A stretch of DNA of 64,000 nt from Halocaridina rubra (Eukaryota > Arthropoda > Malacostraca > Decapoda > Atyidae), in assembly GCA_037179515.1 (NCBI GenBank), contig JAXCGZ010005716.1:12501-76500 (forward strand). The letters run 5' to 3'. The notes under the pieces were generated by a model. The model was not told the origin of the DNA and made no database searches. It saw nothing but the letters and a program-made list of their open reading frames with translations. Shown here piece by piece: positions 29,508 through 40,100 of the stretch (its first letter is position 1; each line of letters starts with the position of its first letter). Both the position numbers and the translations under genes were made by a program.

Positions 29508-32500
29508 CTATAAGAAATAGTAAAATGACAGCACAAAGAGAAAAAAATTCATTAGTTGCTTATCATTTCTCAAAAATTATAGACAAAGAGATTGGTTTTA
29601 AATAAGCTTGCCTGATACAAGGTGCAGTCTGCATTTCATTAAAAAGTTTCAATTATTTTAATACTCCCTGTCTGAGAAACTATGGATACCTGCAGTGACG
29701 ACAGTTGGACAGTTAACACTTGATCAGAGGAGCAAATGCATAGAATATACCAGTACTCAAGAGCCAAAGACAATGATAGCAACCCAGGAAACACATTATG
29801 GAAGACTGCCACACACTCAACCACATGTGCCACCAACACTTCATACACTTTCTGAAGGATCTTGGGGAAAGTCCAGGATCAGCAATGATCCTCCATGGCA
29901 ACTTGGGCTGTTCGGCCAAGTAGCTCAAGGAAAAACAACAACTGTACTCAAAAGTTTAACTTCCAATTTTTCTTAGTTTACCAAAGAAATAGCAAAATCA
30001 AAATACCTTTTCAACAGCATTTGCTCCTAATGCCTTTGCTGCTTCGATGGAACCGGCATAGGGCCACTTCCCAGAGCCATCATCTGTAAAAGGTGAAAAA
30101 AGTGGCAATAATCATATCAGCCTTATAAACAAATAATCCCAATTGTATATTCCAGATTCAGAATGCTTTATATTTATGAGATTTCTATTTTATTCCTACT
30201 GTTCTCCAGAAGCGTATATAAATTAGCCTAACCTTAAACTTAAGCCACTGCTGTTTTGACAGACAAGTTTCTTCTCTCCTCTGAACTTCCTAAAATCTGT
30301 CGTCAATATCTTCTTTTTTTTGGGAAAAAAAAAAAAGAAAAAAGAAAAAAAGACACTATGCAGCATATTCCAGGTGAGACTAAATTTACACTTATTCATT
30401 TTTCAGTAGCGATAAGTAAATGATTTTGTACTTAGTTTCATCATTTAGTTTGCTTGAGTATATTCTCGTTATTGTAACCTAATAGTTAAGATTGCTTGGG
30501 ATATGAAAATACATAATGCTTTTTAGTATCAAGAATAATGTAATGTCCCTTAAGGATGTAAAAATATTTAAATTACAGCTAATTAAACACAGAATTTTTG
30601 TGTTCTTCTTTAGCCAAGTAATGCTATCTGAGATATTTACCCAAGCCATATAATAGGAAAAATCAGTCTTATGCTATTCTAGAAATTCCTTAATGAGCTC
30701 CATGTTTACTCTGTATATGAAGTTGATGGAATGGACTTTTTAAGGTAGCAACCCTGGTGAGGGTGAAAAATTAATTTCATCTCCGTATTGCTTGAGTATC
30801 TTAAGAGCCAACTAAAAGGGATAAAGGAGTCACTAACTGGCCATCTGATTCCTCCAAGACATTTTTTTCTTGTAAACAGCTGATAGAAGGTGTGAGGACT
30901 GACATAGTATGACGAAGCTCTGCTGCCTCTCTCTTTTCCAGTTGTGGCTAGCTTTAGCATGACACAGGGTCATGTTCATAATGTATCTTCATTTCTATAC
31001 AAATACCGTATGTAAATTCATTATATACCATTTAAAACAATGCTATACACCTAATTTTCATAGTGTCAGCAAAATCACATTGAATAATGAAACATTCACA
31101 GTGCCAAAAACATTACAGAAAATTCATAAATAGTTATTACCACAGTTTAGAATGAAATTCTTACCTTAAGAAAAAAAAAATCACTCACCACTTTTCCCTA
31201 GAGTAATAGTGACTCCACTGTTTCCCAAAACTTTGGCTGCAAGCATTGGAGCAATACAGCAGAAGCCAATAGGCTTCTTGGAGGAATGGAAATCTTTAAT
31301 GATCCTTTCAACATCTCCGATAACTTTCATGTCAGCACCACTGACAGCAAAGTCAGATCTGCAAGGAATGCAAATTAATCCATTAAATGAAATTAAGAAA
31401 AAGTATAATCAAAGGAATTTTAACCTACTAGCTGCATATTTCCATCAAATATACCGATTAAGTTGTTTAATAAATACACAAATACTTACAGATTTTTGGC
31501 AGCACCAAATCCACCAGGGAAAAACACAGCATCTGCTGTACCACTCGACAGTTGATCGAGAGACTTAATATTGCCACGAGAGATCCGAGCCGATTCTGCC
31601 ATCACATTACGAGACTGAGATTCATCTGGAGCACCCTACAGATGACAAACAAAAAACTGAAATTTCGTAGCTTCGTGCATTGAAATTTTTATTACGCAAC
31701 TGTTGCTTATTACCAACGGACTATAGAAATTTCATCTTGCCTTTGTTTTTTCCGTCTCTTACAGGATCTCGTTATGAGAGAGGCAAAATAAACTTAGTCA
31801 CTTCTGAGACATTTTTCATTTTGGTCAGATTAAAATGGCTGTTATGTACAGTCTAAATAAGAATACCAAACAAAGACATACAAGCTTAAAGAAGTATTCT
31901 TGCTTACCATTTTGTTTACATTAACATCTCATACTCATAAATAACATTCATAAAAGAGATCAAAGTCATTTCTTTAGCCAAAGAGGATAATTAAGAACAA
32001 AATAAGGGACTATACATCATTATATTAAATACAAGGAAGGGCGTACTTTACGGAAAGTCATATAAAACAGAATGTATGTACTATGCCTCCATGAAGTAAA
32101 CTATGCCAGCATTGGGTAAACTATGCCTCCACAGGGTAAGCCATGCTTCAAAGAGGTACAATATGGCACCATGGGGTGAACTATGCCATCATGGGATAAA
32201 TTATGCCTCCATGGGGTGAACTATGTCTCTGTGAGATAAACTATGCCTCTGTGAGAGAAACTATGCCTCTGTGAGATAAACTATGCCTCCATGGGATAAA
32301 CTATGCCTCCATGGGATAAACTACGCTTTCATAGGGTAAACTATGCTTCCATAGGGTAAACTATGCCTCCATGTGATAAACTAAACTAAGTCAATACTAT
32401 TTTCTCAGGATTAGTCACAGTGGCAAAGCGGTAGCATCCGCGACTCAAAGGCTGAAGGTCGAGGGTTTGCGCCCCGCCACAGTCTGAGGTTAGCAAGGGC

Positions 32501-35500
32501 ATACACTCAAGGTAATGATTACATCTGCCAAAACAAGTCTTCGCAAGAAGGCAACCGTCCTAACCCTTGGTAGAAAAGGGAGTCCATGACGTAAAACCGG
32601 CTTATAGTATTTTCAGGATTGCTGCAAAAAGATCTGTACCTCATGAGAATTAAAACCAGCTAAGCCTGCATAATATCTCTAGTAATTACCATGTAGTAGG
32701 TTGGCCCATGGCACCAGCTGCCCGTTGCGATACTACAGCTGAAGGTTTTTTTAACTTAAATAGGGCTGTCCAGGACAGTTTGATGTTAAGTCTTCCTTCA
32801 GTTACGGTTCTTTTTCTATGCCTACATCAACATTGAATATTCCTGGATATTCGTTTCACACATATTATCCCTTCACATCTGACAAGTCATTACACTCTCC
32901 ATTTCTGTTTCGCTTTATTTTATATATTCTTCGTGTCCAGACCTGATGAGGGCGGTTTTATTTTATTATAAATTTGGCTCATTCTGGTGTCACAATCATT
33001 AAAAAAAAAAAAAATACTCTGATTATACTACAATATTTATTATATCAACCTAAAACTCGACTTGATAGGCAAGAGAAAAGTAATTACAGCCATAAGCTAA
33101 ATATTGTACTTATGCAGTAACAGGAAATAACATACGAAAATAAACTAAAACTCGAAAGTAATAGAGAGACATATTACATATACAGTGCAAAGTTTATTCA
33201 TAATGACCCCTAATACTATTATGGTCAATTGCTTGCATTATGCAGAGCATGATCGAGTACAGTATCTCTAAATTAGTAAAAAAAATAACTAATGTTGATA
33301 CAAAATTAATTACAAACACTTGGAATGGAAAAAGATACGATTTACATGTCGCTACTAAAATTTTGCAATATGGCCTCTTGCCTAAGTATTCTCATTTGCT
33401 TTTTTTGCAGGCAATTGACCATTATAATAAAATCTACAAAAATATTAGAGACTAATTTGGAAAACAGACCATTATTCATGAGCCATACACTACAACTATT
33501 ATGCAAACCTTAGTATGATCAATAGTGTGCATCTGGGAAACATCTGGGGCATAGCATTCGACAGTTGCTCCTGCACGGGTCAAAGCTACTAAAGCTGCTG
33601 AAGCTTCGTGGATTTCTGAGCCATCATACACGCCAGAACCAGACAAAACCTTGTAGGGGCATAAAAATTGGTACATTGCAACATGACCCAAAGGTAAAAG
33701 AGCTTTAGGAACTAAACCTAAGGAATATTACATATCAAACTTCTCTTGTGCAATGCTAGTGGTAATAAAAATTGCTTCATTAACATAGAATTAGAGCTGG
33801 CATTGGACTTAAGAACTTTATTACAAACGGTCTACTGCAGAGAATGACTGGATCGTAAAAGACAAATTTAGCAGTTAAATTTGAAGAGAAAGACCAAAAG
33901 AAAAAAATAATTTGACTGGCTCTGCAGGACCATTTCTATCCATCTCTTAGATCATCAACCCATATAAAAGTACTTAATGGTAGCAATGTGGGAGTGCATA
34001 ACATTATAAAAAAAACTTCTCATCCTTACTCTTATTGCATCATTATTTCTTGCAAAGTAATAGGTAATAAACAGCATATTTGGAAGTGATCGAGTACTTA
34101 CGCTGTAAGATTCAATCACTTTTGTCACAAATGACAAGCACTTTACTCCTATCAATGTTTGATTGCACTGGTGCTTATACAACATCAACATTTTTATAAA
34201 AATAACAATGCCAATATCCATAAGTTATCTCAGTACACTTAACTATAAATAACAGATATAACAAAAATAATTTTTAAAAATAAGTGACCTTCCTAGAAAG
34301 GAATATCCCGAGATGTGGTCGAAAACATATTTTCTGCATATCAAAAATAGTAACTAAGAGGTCATGAGGAAATTAAGGGCAAAGAATCCCCCCCTTAACT
34401 TTCTTTCCTAGAGTAAATCGAAAAATGAAGGCGTGAGAGGGATGGAGAGGAAGAGGCACTGGCTCCTCAGCTCTTTTATTATAGTGCACTTATTATCAAA
34501 CATAGGGATTCAAGGCAACAAAGCACAGTTTGATACAAAATAAGTTGATACATAGCTGATATTTGCAATGGATTATTTTGTCATATAACTTACTGGATGA
34601 GTCCACACTTAGGAACTACAAAGGGTTAAGAATCGATTTAATCATTCCTTCTAACATAATCAAACTAACATAACTAACCTAACCTTATCCAACGTACCTA
34701 ACTCATATTTGCAGTTATGGAAGGGTCCATAAAACGAAAATATCAACCTAAGGTTAACGATTAATTTTAAGCATCCCTTCTAACCTAACCAACTAATTTA
34801 ACTAACCTGACTTAACTCAAATCTCAAGTTATTGAAGGGTGCAGAAAACGAATATGAACCCTACAAAGATAGTTTATATTCAATTAAAACCGCCTTGTTA
34901 ATTATAATACTGTATATGGCATTTATTAAGCTAATAAATTATCCTGGATATACGTCAATGCATAAATTAAGAGTGGCAACATCATGCCAGTATTGTGCTG
35001 TAATCATAGCAAAATCAAGCCCATACTGTATCGTAATTGGGGTGGTAAAATCAAATCACTATTGTGAGGAGAGTGGCAATAGCAAGCAATAATTGTATCG
35101 TAATTAAGGTGGTAATATCGCGTCACTATTGCATCCTAATTGGGGTGGTAACATCATTATTGTATCGTAATTAGGAAAGTTTGATCCAGCGATTATTGTA
35201 TAAATAGGATGGTAACATCAAACTAATAATGAATCGTAGTGGTAACATCAAGCCACTACTGTATCGTAATCAGGGAGATAATATCAAGCCTGTTTTATCT
35301 TTACAGATGTATTCCAGATGCAAACGATCTCGTTTGTGGACCCACAAAGGCTTGGCCACAATCATAGGTGGGTATCGAATACAGGGACACTGTCGGCTTT
35401 TAATAGCCAGCAGTCTTTGTGCACAAAAACAGATTGATTAAATAATATTACCACAGCTACTGTCGGTGCCTGCAAAGAAGCCGAATTGCTAAAAAGTCGT

Positions 35501-35541
35501 GTGGAAAGGGTTTTAGCGGCTGTCTTTGCCAAATTCAACAT
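29370..35541 (-). CDS. GATD3: ES1 / GATD3 homologue, mitochondrial DJ-1/PfpI-like protein, 6 exons
   Basis: Minus-strand exons in order: 35541-35452, 33649-33509, 31635-31490, 31358-31189, 30083-30007 and 29507-29370, all GT/AG with consistent phases, giving 253 residues. Residues 1 to about 24 ([20 protein letters not shown]) look like an amphipathic mitochondrial presequence. The mature part has [64 protein letters not shown] and GKWPYAGS, all in the order seen in vertebrate ES1 (GATD3, formerly C21orf33) and bacterial ElbB. The GFCCIAP turn is the nucleophile-elbow position of the class I glutamine amidotransferase-like fold. Family members are reported as mitochondrial with deglycase-like activity; that role is not visible here. 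Convergent with the FGD gene. A possible poly(A) signal is at 29049-29044 on the minus strand. Confidence 0.93.
30007..30083 (-). CDS. GATD3: GATD3 exon 5
   Basis: Acceptor TTTTACAG, donor AAG|GTATTT. A 77-nt exon encoding [20 protein letters not shown]. Confidence 0.9.
31189..31358 (-). CDS. GATD3: GATD3 exon 4 (nucleophile elbow)
   Basis: Acceptor CCTTGCAG, donor G|GTGAGT (phase 1). It encodes [20 protein letters not shown], with the adjacent cysteines at the elbow. Confidence 0.92.
31490..31635 (-). CDS. GATD3: GATD3 exon 3
   Basis: Acceptor TCTGTAG, donor CT|GTAAGT (phase 2). It encodes [14 protein letters not shown] and [13 protein letters not shown], the glycine-rich loop. Confidence 0.92.
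32080..32390. repeat. Minisatellite, ~20-bp unit, GATD3 intron 2
   Basis: About 15 copies of a unit close to ACTATGCCTCCATGGGATAA, with substitutions and one CTCTGTGAGATAA subtype. Confidence 0.9.
32413..32602 (+). mobile_element. tRNA-derived SINE, family 1, copy 2 (GATD3 intron 2)
   Basis: Same body and GTAAAACCGG end as copy 1, with a decayed A box (GTGGCAAAGCGG). Imperfect duplication: CTATTTTCTCAGGATT (32397-32412) versus GTATTTTCAGGATT (32607-32620), two bases shorter. Antisense to the host gene. Confidence 0.87.
32816..33014 (+). repeat. Dispersed retroposon-like repeat with A-rich end
   Basis: Ends CCTGATGAGGGCGG...CATTCTGGTGTCAC then poly(A). The same ending recurs at 7060-7118, 18622-18672, 49995-50056 and, on the minus strand, 26775-26840; the upstream part recurs on the minus strand at 350-445. 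A SINE or LINE 3' end is likely, but no coding part is seen. Confidence 0.55.
33509..33649 (-). CDS. GATD3: GATD3 exon 2
   Basis: Acceptor CCTACAAG, donor AAG|GTTTGC, 47 codons in phase 0. It encodes [20 protein letters not shown] and the HTIDHTK motif. Confidence 0.92.
34625..34850. repeat. Two-copy ~110-bp repeat, GATD3 intron 1
   Basis: CTAACCTAACC...GTTATGGAAGGGTCCATAAA and, about 115 bp on, CTAACCTAACC...GTTATTGAAGGGTGCAGAAA. A related piece, GTTATGGAAGGGTGCATAAA, occurs at 51276. Confidence 0.6.
34960..35300. repeat. Degenerate minisatellite, GATD3 intron 1
   Basis: Seven or eight copies of a 40-50-bp unit around GGTAACATCAAGCCACTATT and GTATCGTAATT. Confidence 0.8.
35452..35541 (-). 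CDS. GATD3: GATD3 exon 1 (mitochondrial presequence)
   Basis: ATG at 35541-35539; donor GTG|GTAATA, 30 codons. The open frame extends upstream, but its only upstream start is a TTG, so this ATG was chosen. A G-run (35621-35638) lies about 80 bp upstream. Confidence 0.88.
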
Positions 35542-35699
35542 TTTCTTTAACGTTAAAGTGTAGTTCACAAAATCTTGTTTCACACCGTTTGAGTCCACTG
35601 AGTCCACTCTAACCAATGGGGTGGGGGGGGGGGGGGGAAGAGGTGTTTTGTGATGTTCCTCTGGTAAATAGAAAAATGAGTAATGTTTCTCGTAAGAAG

Positions 35700-35893
35700 T
35701 TCCGGTTTTACGTCACGGACTCCCTTTTCTACTAAGGGTTAGGACGGTTGCCTTCTTTCGAAGGAATTGTTTTGTCAGATGTAATCGTTATCCTGAGTGC
35801 ATGCCCTTGCTTAACCTCAGACCGTGACGGGGCGCGAACCCTCGACCTGACGGCTGAGTCGCGGACGCTACCGCTTGAGCCACGGTGACTACT
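35700..35893 (-). mobile_element. tRNA-derived SINE, family 1, copy 3
   Basis: Minus-strand copy of the same family. Perfect 20-bp duplication GTAATGTTTCTCGTAAGAAG at 35680-35699 and 35894-35913. It lies about 160 bp upstream of the GATD3 ATG, in or near its promoter, in the same orientation as that gene. Confidence 0.92.
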
Positions 35894-35959
35894 GTAATGT
35901 TTCTCGTAAGAAGGTAACAATTAATTCAAATAGTATTGTTCCATCAAAGTTCTTTGCGA

Positions 35960-36285
35960 ATGCATATGTGTAATTAACAAATTGTGCTTACGGGAAAGAG
36001 TCCTATGCTCGTAATTCCCCGTCTGATGGGTGGTTCCATCTTGATACTCAATGATACTTATATTTGTCTTTAAAACTATGAACTGAGTTAGCATTAACTA
36101 CCTCCTCGCTTAGCGAATTCCAATCATCAACTACTTTTACACTAAAAAAAGAAGTACTTCCTTACATCTTGCAAAGAAGCTTTCTTACGAAATTTCGAAC
36201 TATGACCTCTCCTTCTAGTATTAACCATATCAAAATGTCGATCCCTATCCACTCCCTCAAAACCACGAAGGAATTTAAAAACAGC
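35960..36285 (-). mobile_element. Diverged short LINE 3' fragment
   Basis: Matches the last ~320 nt of the same LINE family with many substitutions. It ends in a decayed tail (CACAATTTGTTAATTACA) and begins next to the previous copy's tail, separated by a GCGCGCG/CACACC-rich stretch (36283-36302). The oldest-looking member of the chain. Confidence 0.8.
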
Positions 36286-36297
36286 TCGCGCGCGTGG

Positions 36298-37152
36298 GTG
36301 TGTGTGATTACCTAATGTGATTACCCAATTGTGCTTACGGGAAAGAGCCCAAAGCTCGCATCTTCCCGTCTCCTCATCGGTTCCATTTTATACTTAGTGA
36401 TACTTATCATACTTGTCCTTAAAACTATGGATTGAGATAGCATTAACTACCTCCTCGCTTAGCGAATTACAATTATCAACTACTCTTACACTAAAAAAGT
36501 ACTTCCATACATCCTGCAAAGAAGTTTTCTTAAGAAGCTTCAAACTATGACCTCTAGTTCTAGTGCCAGCCATATCAAAATATCGATCCCTATCCACTCT
36601 ATCATAACATGAAGGAATTTAAAGATTGTCACCATATCCCCCCTCAATCTTCTAGCTTCGAGTGATGGTAAGTCTAATTCCCTCAGCCTCTCATCATAAC
36701 TGAGATTGCGTATTTCTGGCACCAGTTTCGTGGCATGTCTTTGAACTTTTTCAAGCTTAGCTATGTGCTTTTTCAAGTACGGATTCCAAAAGGGGGCTGC
36801 ATATTCGAGTTTTGGCCTCACATAGGTTACATAAATATTTCTGAACATTTCCTTGTCCATGTGCCTGAAGGCTACCCTTACATTTGATAAGAATGCATAT
36901 GCTGCCCTTACTATGCCATTTATATGTATTTCTGGAGACATATCTGCCAGTATGTTTACTCCTAGATCTCTCTCATTTTCTGTCTCTTGAAGTTGTACTC
37001 CAGCCACCGAGTAGTCAAGCTTGGGCCTTCTTGCACTTGTACCCATTCTCATTACCTTACATTTTGAAGTATTGAATTTCATTAGCCACTTTTCTGACCA
37101 CTCATGCAGATTATTTAGATCCTCCTGAAGTTCTCTACCATTGTTCTCGTTC
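36298..37152 (-). mobile_element. Chimeric LINE 3' fragment at the array edge
   Basis: About 855 bp in the same orientation. Its 5' half (36600-37152) is near-identical to the 854-bp units and has the same junction. Its 3' half instead carries variants of the 47.9-48.9-kb copy (TAACATGAAGG, CTTAGCGAATTACAATTATC, ACTTCCATACATCC, CTCCTCATCGG). The frame is broken near 36600. Likely a crossover or gene-conversion product. Confidence 0.85.
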
Positions 37153-40100
37153 TGTGTGATTACCTAATTGTGATTACCTAATTGTGTTTACGGGAAAGAG
37201 CCCAAAGCTCGTATCTTCCCGTCTCTTGATCGGTTCCATTTTAGACTTAGTGATACTTATCATACCTGTCCTTAAAACTATGGATTGAGATAGCATTAAC
37301 TACCTCCTCGCTTAGCCAATTCCAATTATCAACTACTCTTACACTGAAAAAGTATTTCCTTACATCCTGCGAAGAAGTTTTCTTACGAAGCTTCAAACTA
37401 TGACCTCTAGTTCTAGAGCCAGCCATATCAAAATATCGATCCCTATCCACTCTATCATAACCATGAAGGAATTTAAAGACTGTCGCCATATCCCCCCTCA
37501 CTCTTCTAGCTTCCAGTGATGGTAAGTCTAATTCCCTCAGCCTCTCATCATAACTGAGATTGCGTATTTCTGGCACCAGTTTCGTGGCATGTCTTTGAAC
37601 TTTTTCAAGCTTAGCTATGTGCTTTTTCAAGTACGGATTCCAAAAGGGGGCTGCATATTCGAGTTTTGGCCTCACATAGGTTACATAAATATTTCTGAAC
37701 ATTTCCTTGTCCATGTGCCTGAAGGCTACCCTTACATTTGATAAGAATGCATATGCTGCCCTTACTATGCCATTTATATGTATTTCTGGAGACATATCTG
37801 CCAGTATGTTTACTCCTAGATCTCTCTCATTTTCTGTCTCTTGAAGTTGTACTCCAGCCACCGAGTAGTCAAGCTTGGGCCTTCTTGCACTTGTACCCAT
37901 TCTCATTACCTTACATTTTGAAGTATTGAATTTCATTAGCCACTTTTCTGACCACTCATGCAGATTATTTAGATCCTCCTGAAGTTCTCTACCATTGTTC
38001 TCGTTCTGTGTGATTACCTAATTGTGATTACCTAATTGTGTTTACGGGAAAGACCCCAAAGCTCGTATCTTCCCGTCTCCTGATCGGTTCCATTTTAGAC
38101 TTAGTGATACTTATCATACCTGTCCTTAAAACTATGGATTGAGATAGCATTAACTACCTCCTCGCTTAGCCAATTCCAATTATCAACTACTCTTACACTG
38201 AAAAAGTATTTCCTTACATCCTGCGAAGAAGTTTTCTTACGAAGCTTCAAACTATGACCTCTAGTTCTAGAGCCAGCCATATCAAAATATCGATCCCTAT
38301 CCACTCTATCATAACCATGAAGGAATTTAAAGACTGTCGCCATATCCCCCCTCACTCTTCTAGCTTCCAGTGATGGTAAGTCTAATTCCCTCAGCCTCTC
38401 ATCATAACTGAGATTGCGTATTTCTGGCACCAGTTTCGTGGCATGTCTTTGAACTTTTTCAAGCTTAGCTATGTGCTTTTTCAAGTACGGATTCCAAAAG
38501 GGGGCTGCATATTCGAGTTTTGGCCTCACATAGGTTACATAAATATTTCTGAACATTTCCTTGTCCATGTGCCTGAAGGCTACCCTTACATTTGATAAGA
38601 ATGCATATGCTGCCCTTACTATGCCATTTATATGTATTTCTGGAGACATATCTGCCAGTATGTTTACTCCTAGATCTCTCTCATTTTCTGTCTCTTGAAG
38701 TTGTACTCCAGCCACCGAGTAGTCAAGCTTGGGCCTTCTTGCACTTGTACCCATTCTCATTACCTTACATTTTGAAGTATTGAATTTCATTAGCCACTTT
38801 TCTGACCACTCATGCAGATTATTTAGATCCTCCTGAAGTTCTCTACCATTGTTCTCGTTCTGTGTGATTACCTAATTGTGATTACCTAATTGTGTTTACG
38901 GGAAAGACCCCAAAGCTCGTATCTTCCCGTCTCCTGATCGGTTCCATTTTAGACTTAGTGATACTTATCATACCTGTCCTTAAAACTATGGATTGAGATA
39001 GCATTAACTACCTCCTCGCTTAGCCAATTCCAATTATCAACTACTCTTACACTGAAAAAGTATTTCCTTACATCCTGCAAAGAAGTTTTCTTACGAAGCT
39101 TCAAACTATGACCTCTAGTTCTAGAGCCAGCCATATCAAAATATCGATCCCTATCCACTCTATCATAACCATGAAGGAATTTAAAGACTGTCGTCATATC
39201 CCCCCTCACTCTTCTAGCTTCCAGTGATGGTAAGTCTAATTCCCTCAGCCTCTCATCATAACTGAGATTGCGTATTTCTGGTACCAGTTTCGTGGCATGT
39301 CTTTGAACTTTTTCAAGCTTAGCTATGTGCTTTTTCAAGTACGGATTCCAAAAGGGGGCTGCATATTCGAGTTTTGGCCTCACATAGGTTACATAAATAT
39401 TTCTGAACATTTCCTTGTCCATGTGCCTGAAGGCTACCCTTACATTTGATAAGAATGCATATGCTGCCCTTACTATGCCATTTATATGTATTTCTGGAGA
39501 CATATCTGCCAGTATGTTTACTCCTAGATCTCTCTCATTTTCTGTCTCTTGAAGTTGTACTCCAGCCACCGAGTAGTCAAGCTTGGGCCTTCTTGCACTT
39601 GTACCCATTCTCATTACCTTACATTTTGAAGTATTGAATTTCATTAGCCACTTTTCTGACCACTCATGCAGATTATTTAGATCCTCCTGAAGTTCTCTAC
39701 CATTGTTCTCGTTCTGTGTGATTACCTAATTGTGATTACCTAATTGTGTTTACGGGAAAGAGCCCAAAGCTCGTATCTTCCCGTCTCCTGATCGGTTCCA
39801 TTTTAGACTTAGTGATACTTATCATACCTGTCCTTAAAACTATGGATTGAGATAGCATTAACTACCTCCTCGCTTAGCCAATTCCAATTATCAACTACTC
39901 TTACACTGAAAAAGTATTTCCTTACATCCTGCAAAGAAGTTTTCTTACGAAGCTTCAAACTATGACCTCTAGTTCTAGAGCCAGCCATATCAAAATATCG
40001 ATCCCTATCCACTCTATCATAACCATGAAGGAATTTAAAGACTGTCGTCATATCCCCCCTCACTCTTCTAGCTTCCAGTGATGGTAAGTCTAATTCCCTC

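Noticed and set aside
34660..34815. Interstitial telomere repeats (CCTAACCTAA-like)
   Set aside because: Only short, irregular TAACC pieces inside a 110-bp duplicated block; no (TTAGG)n run.
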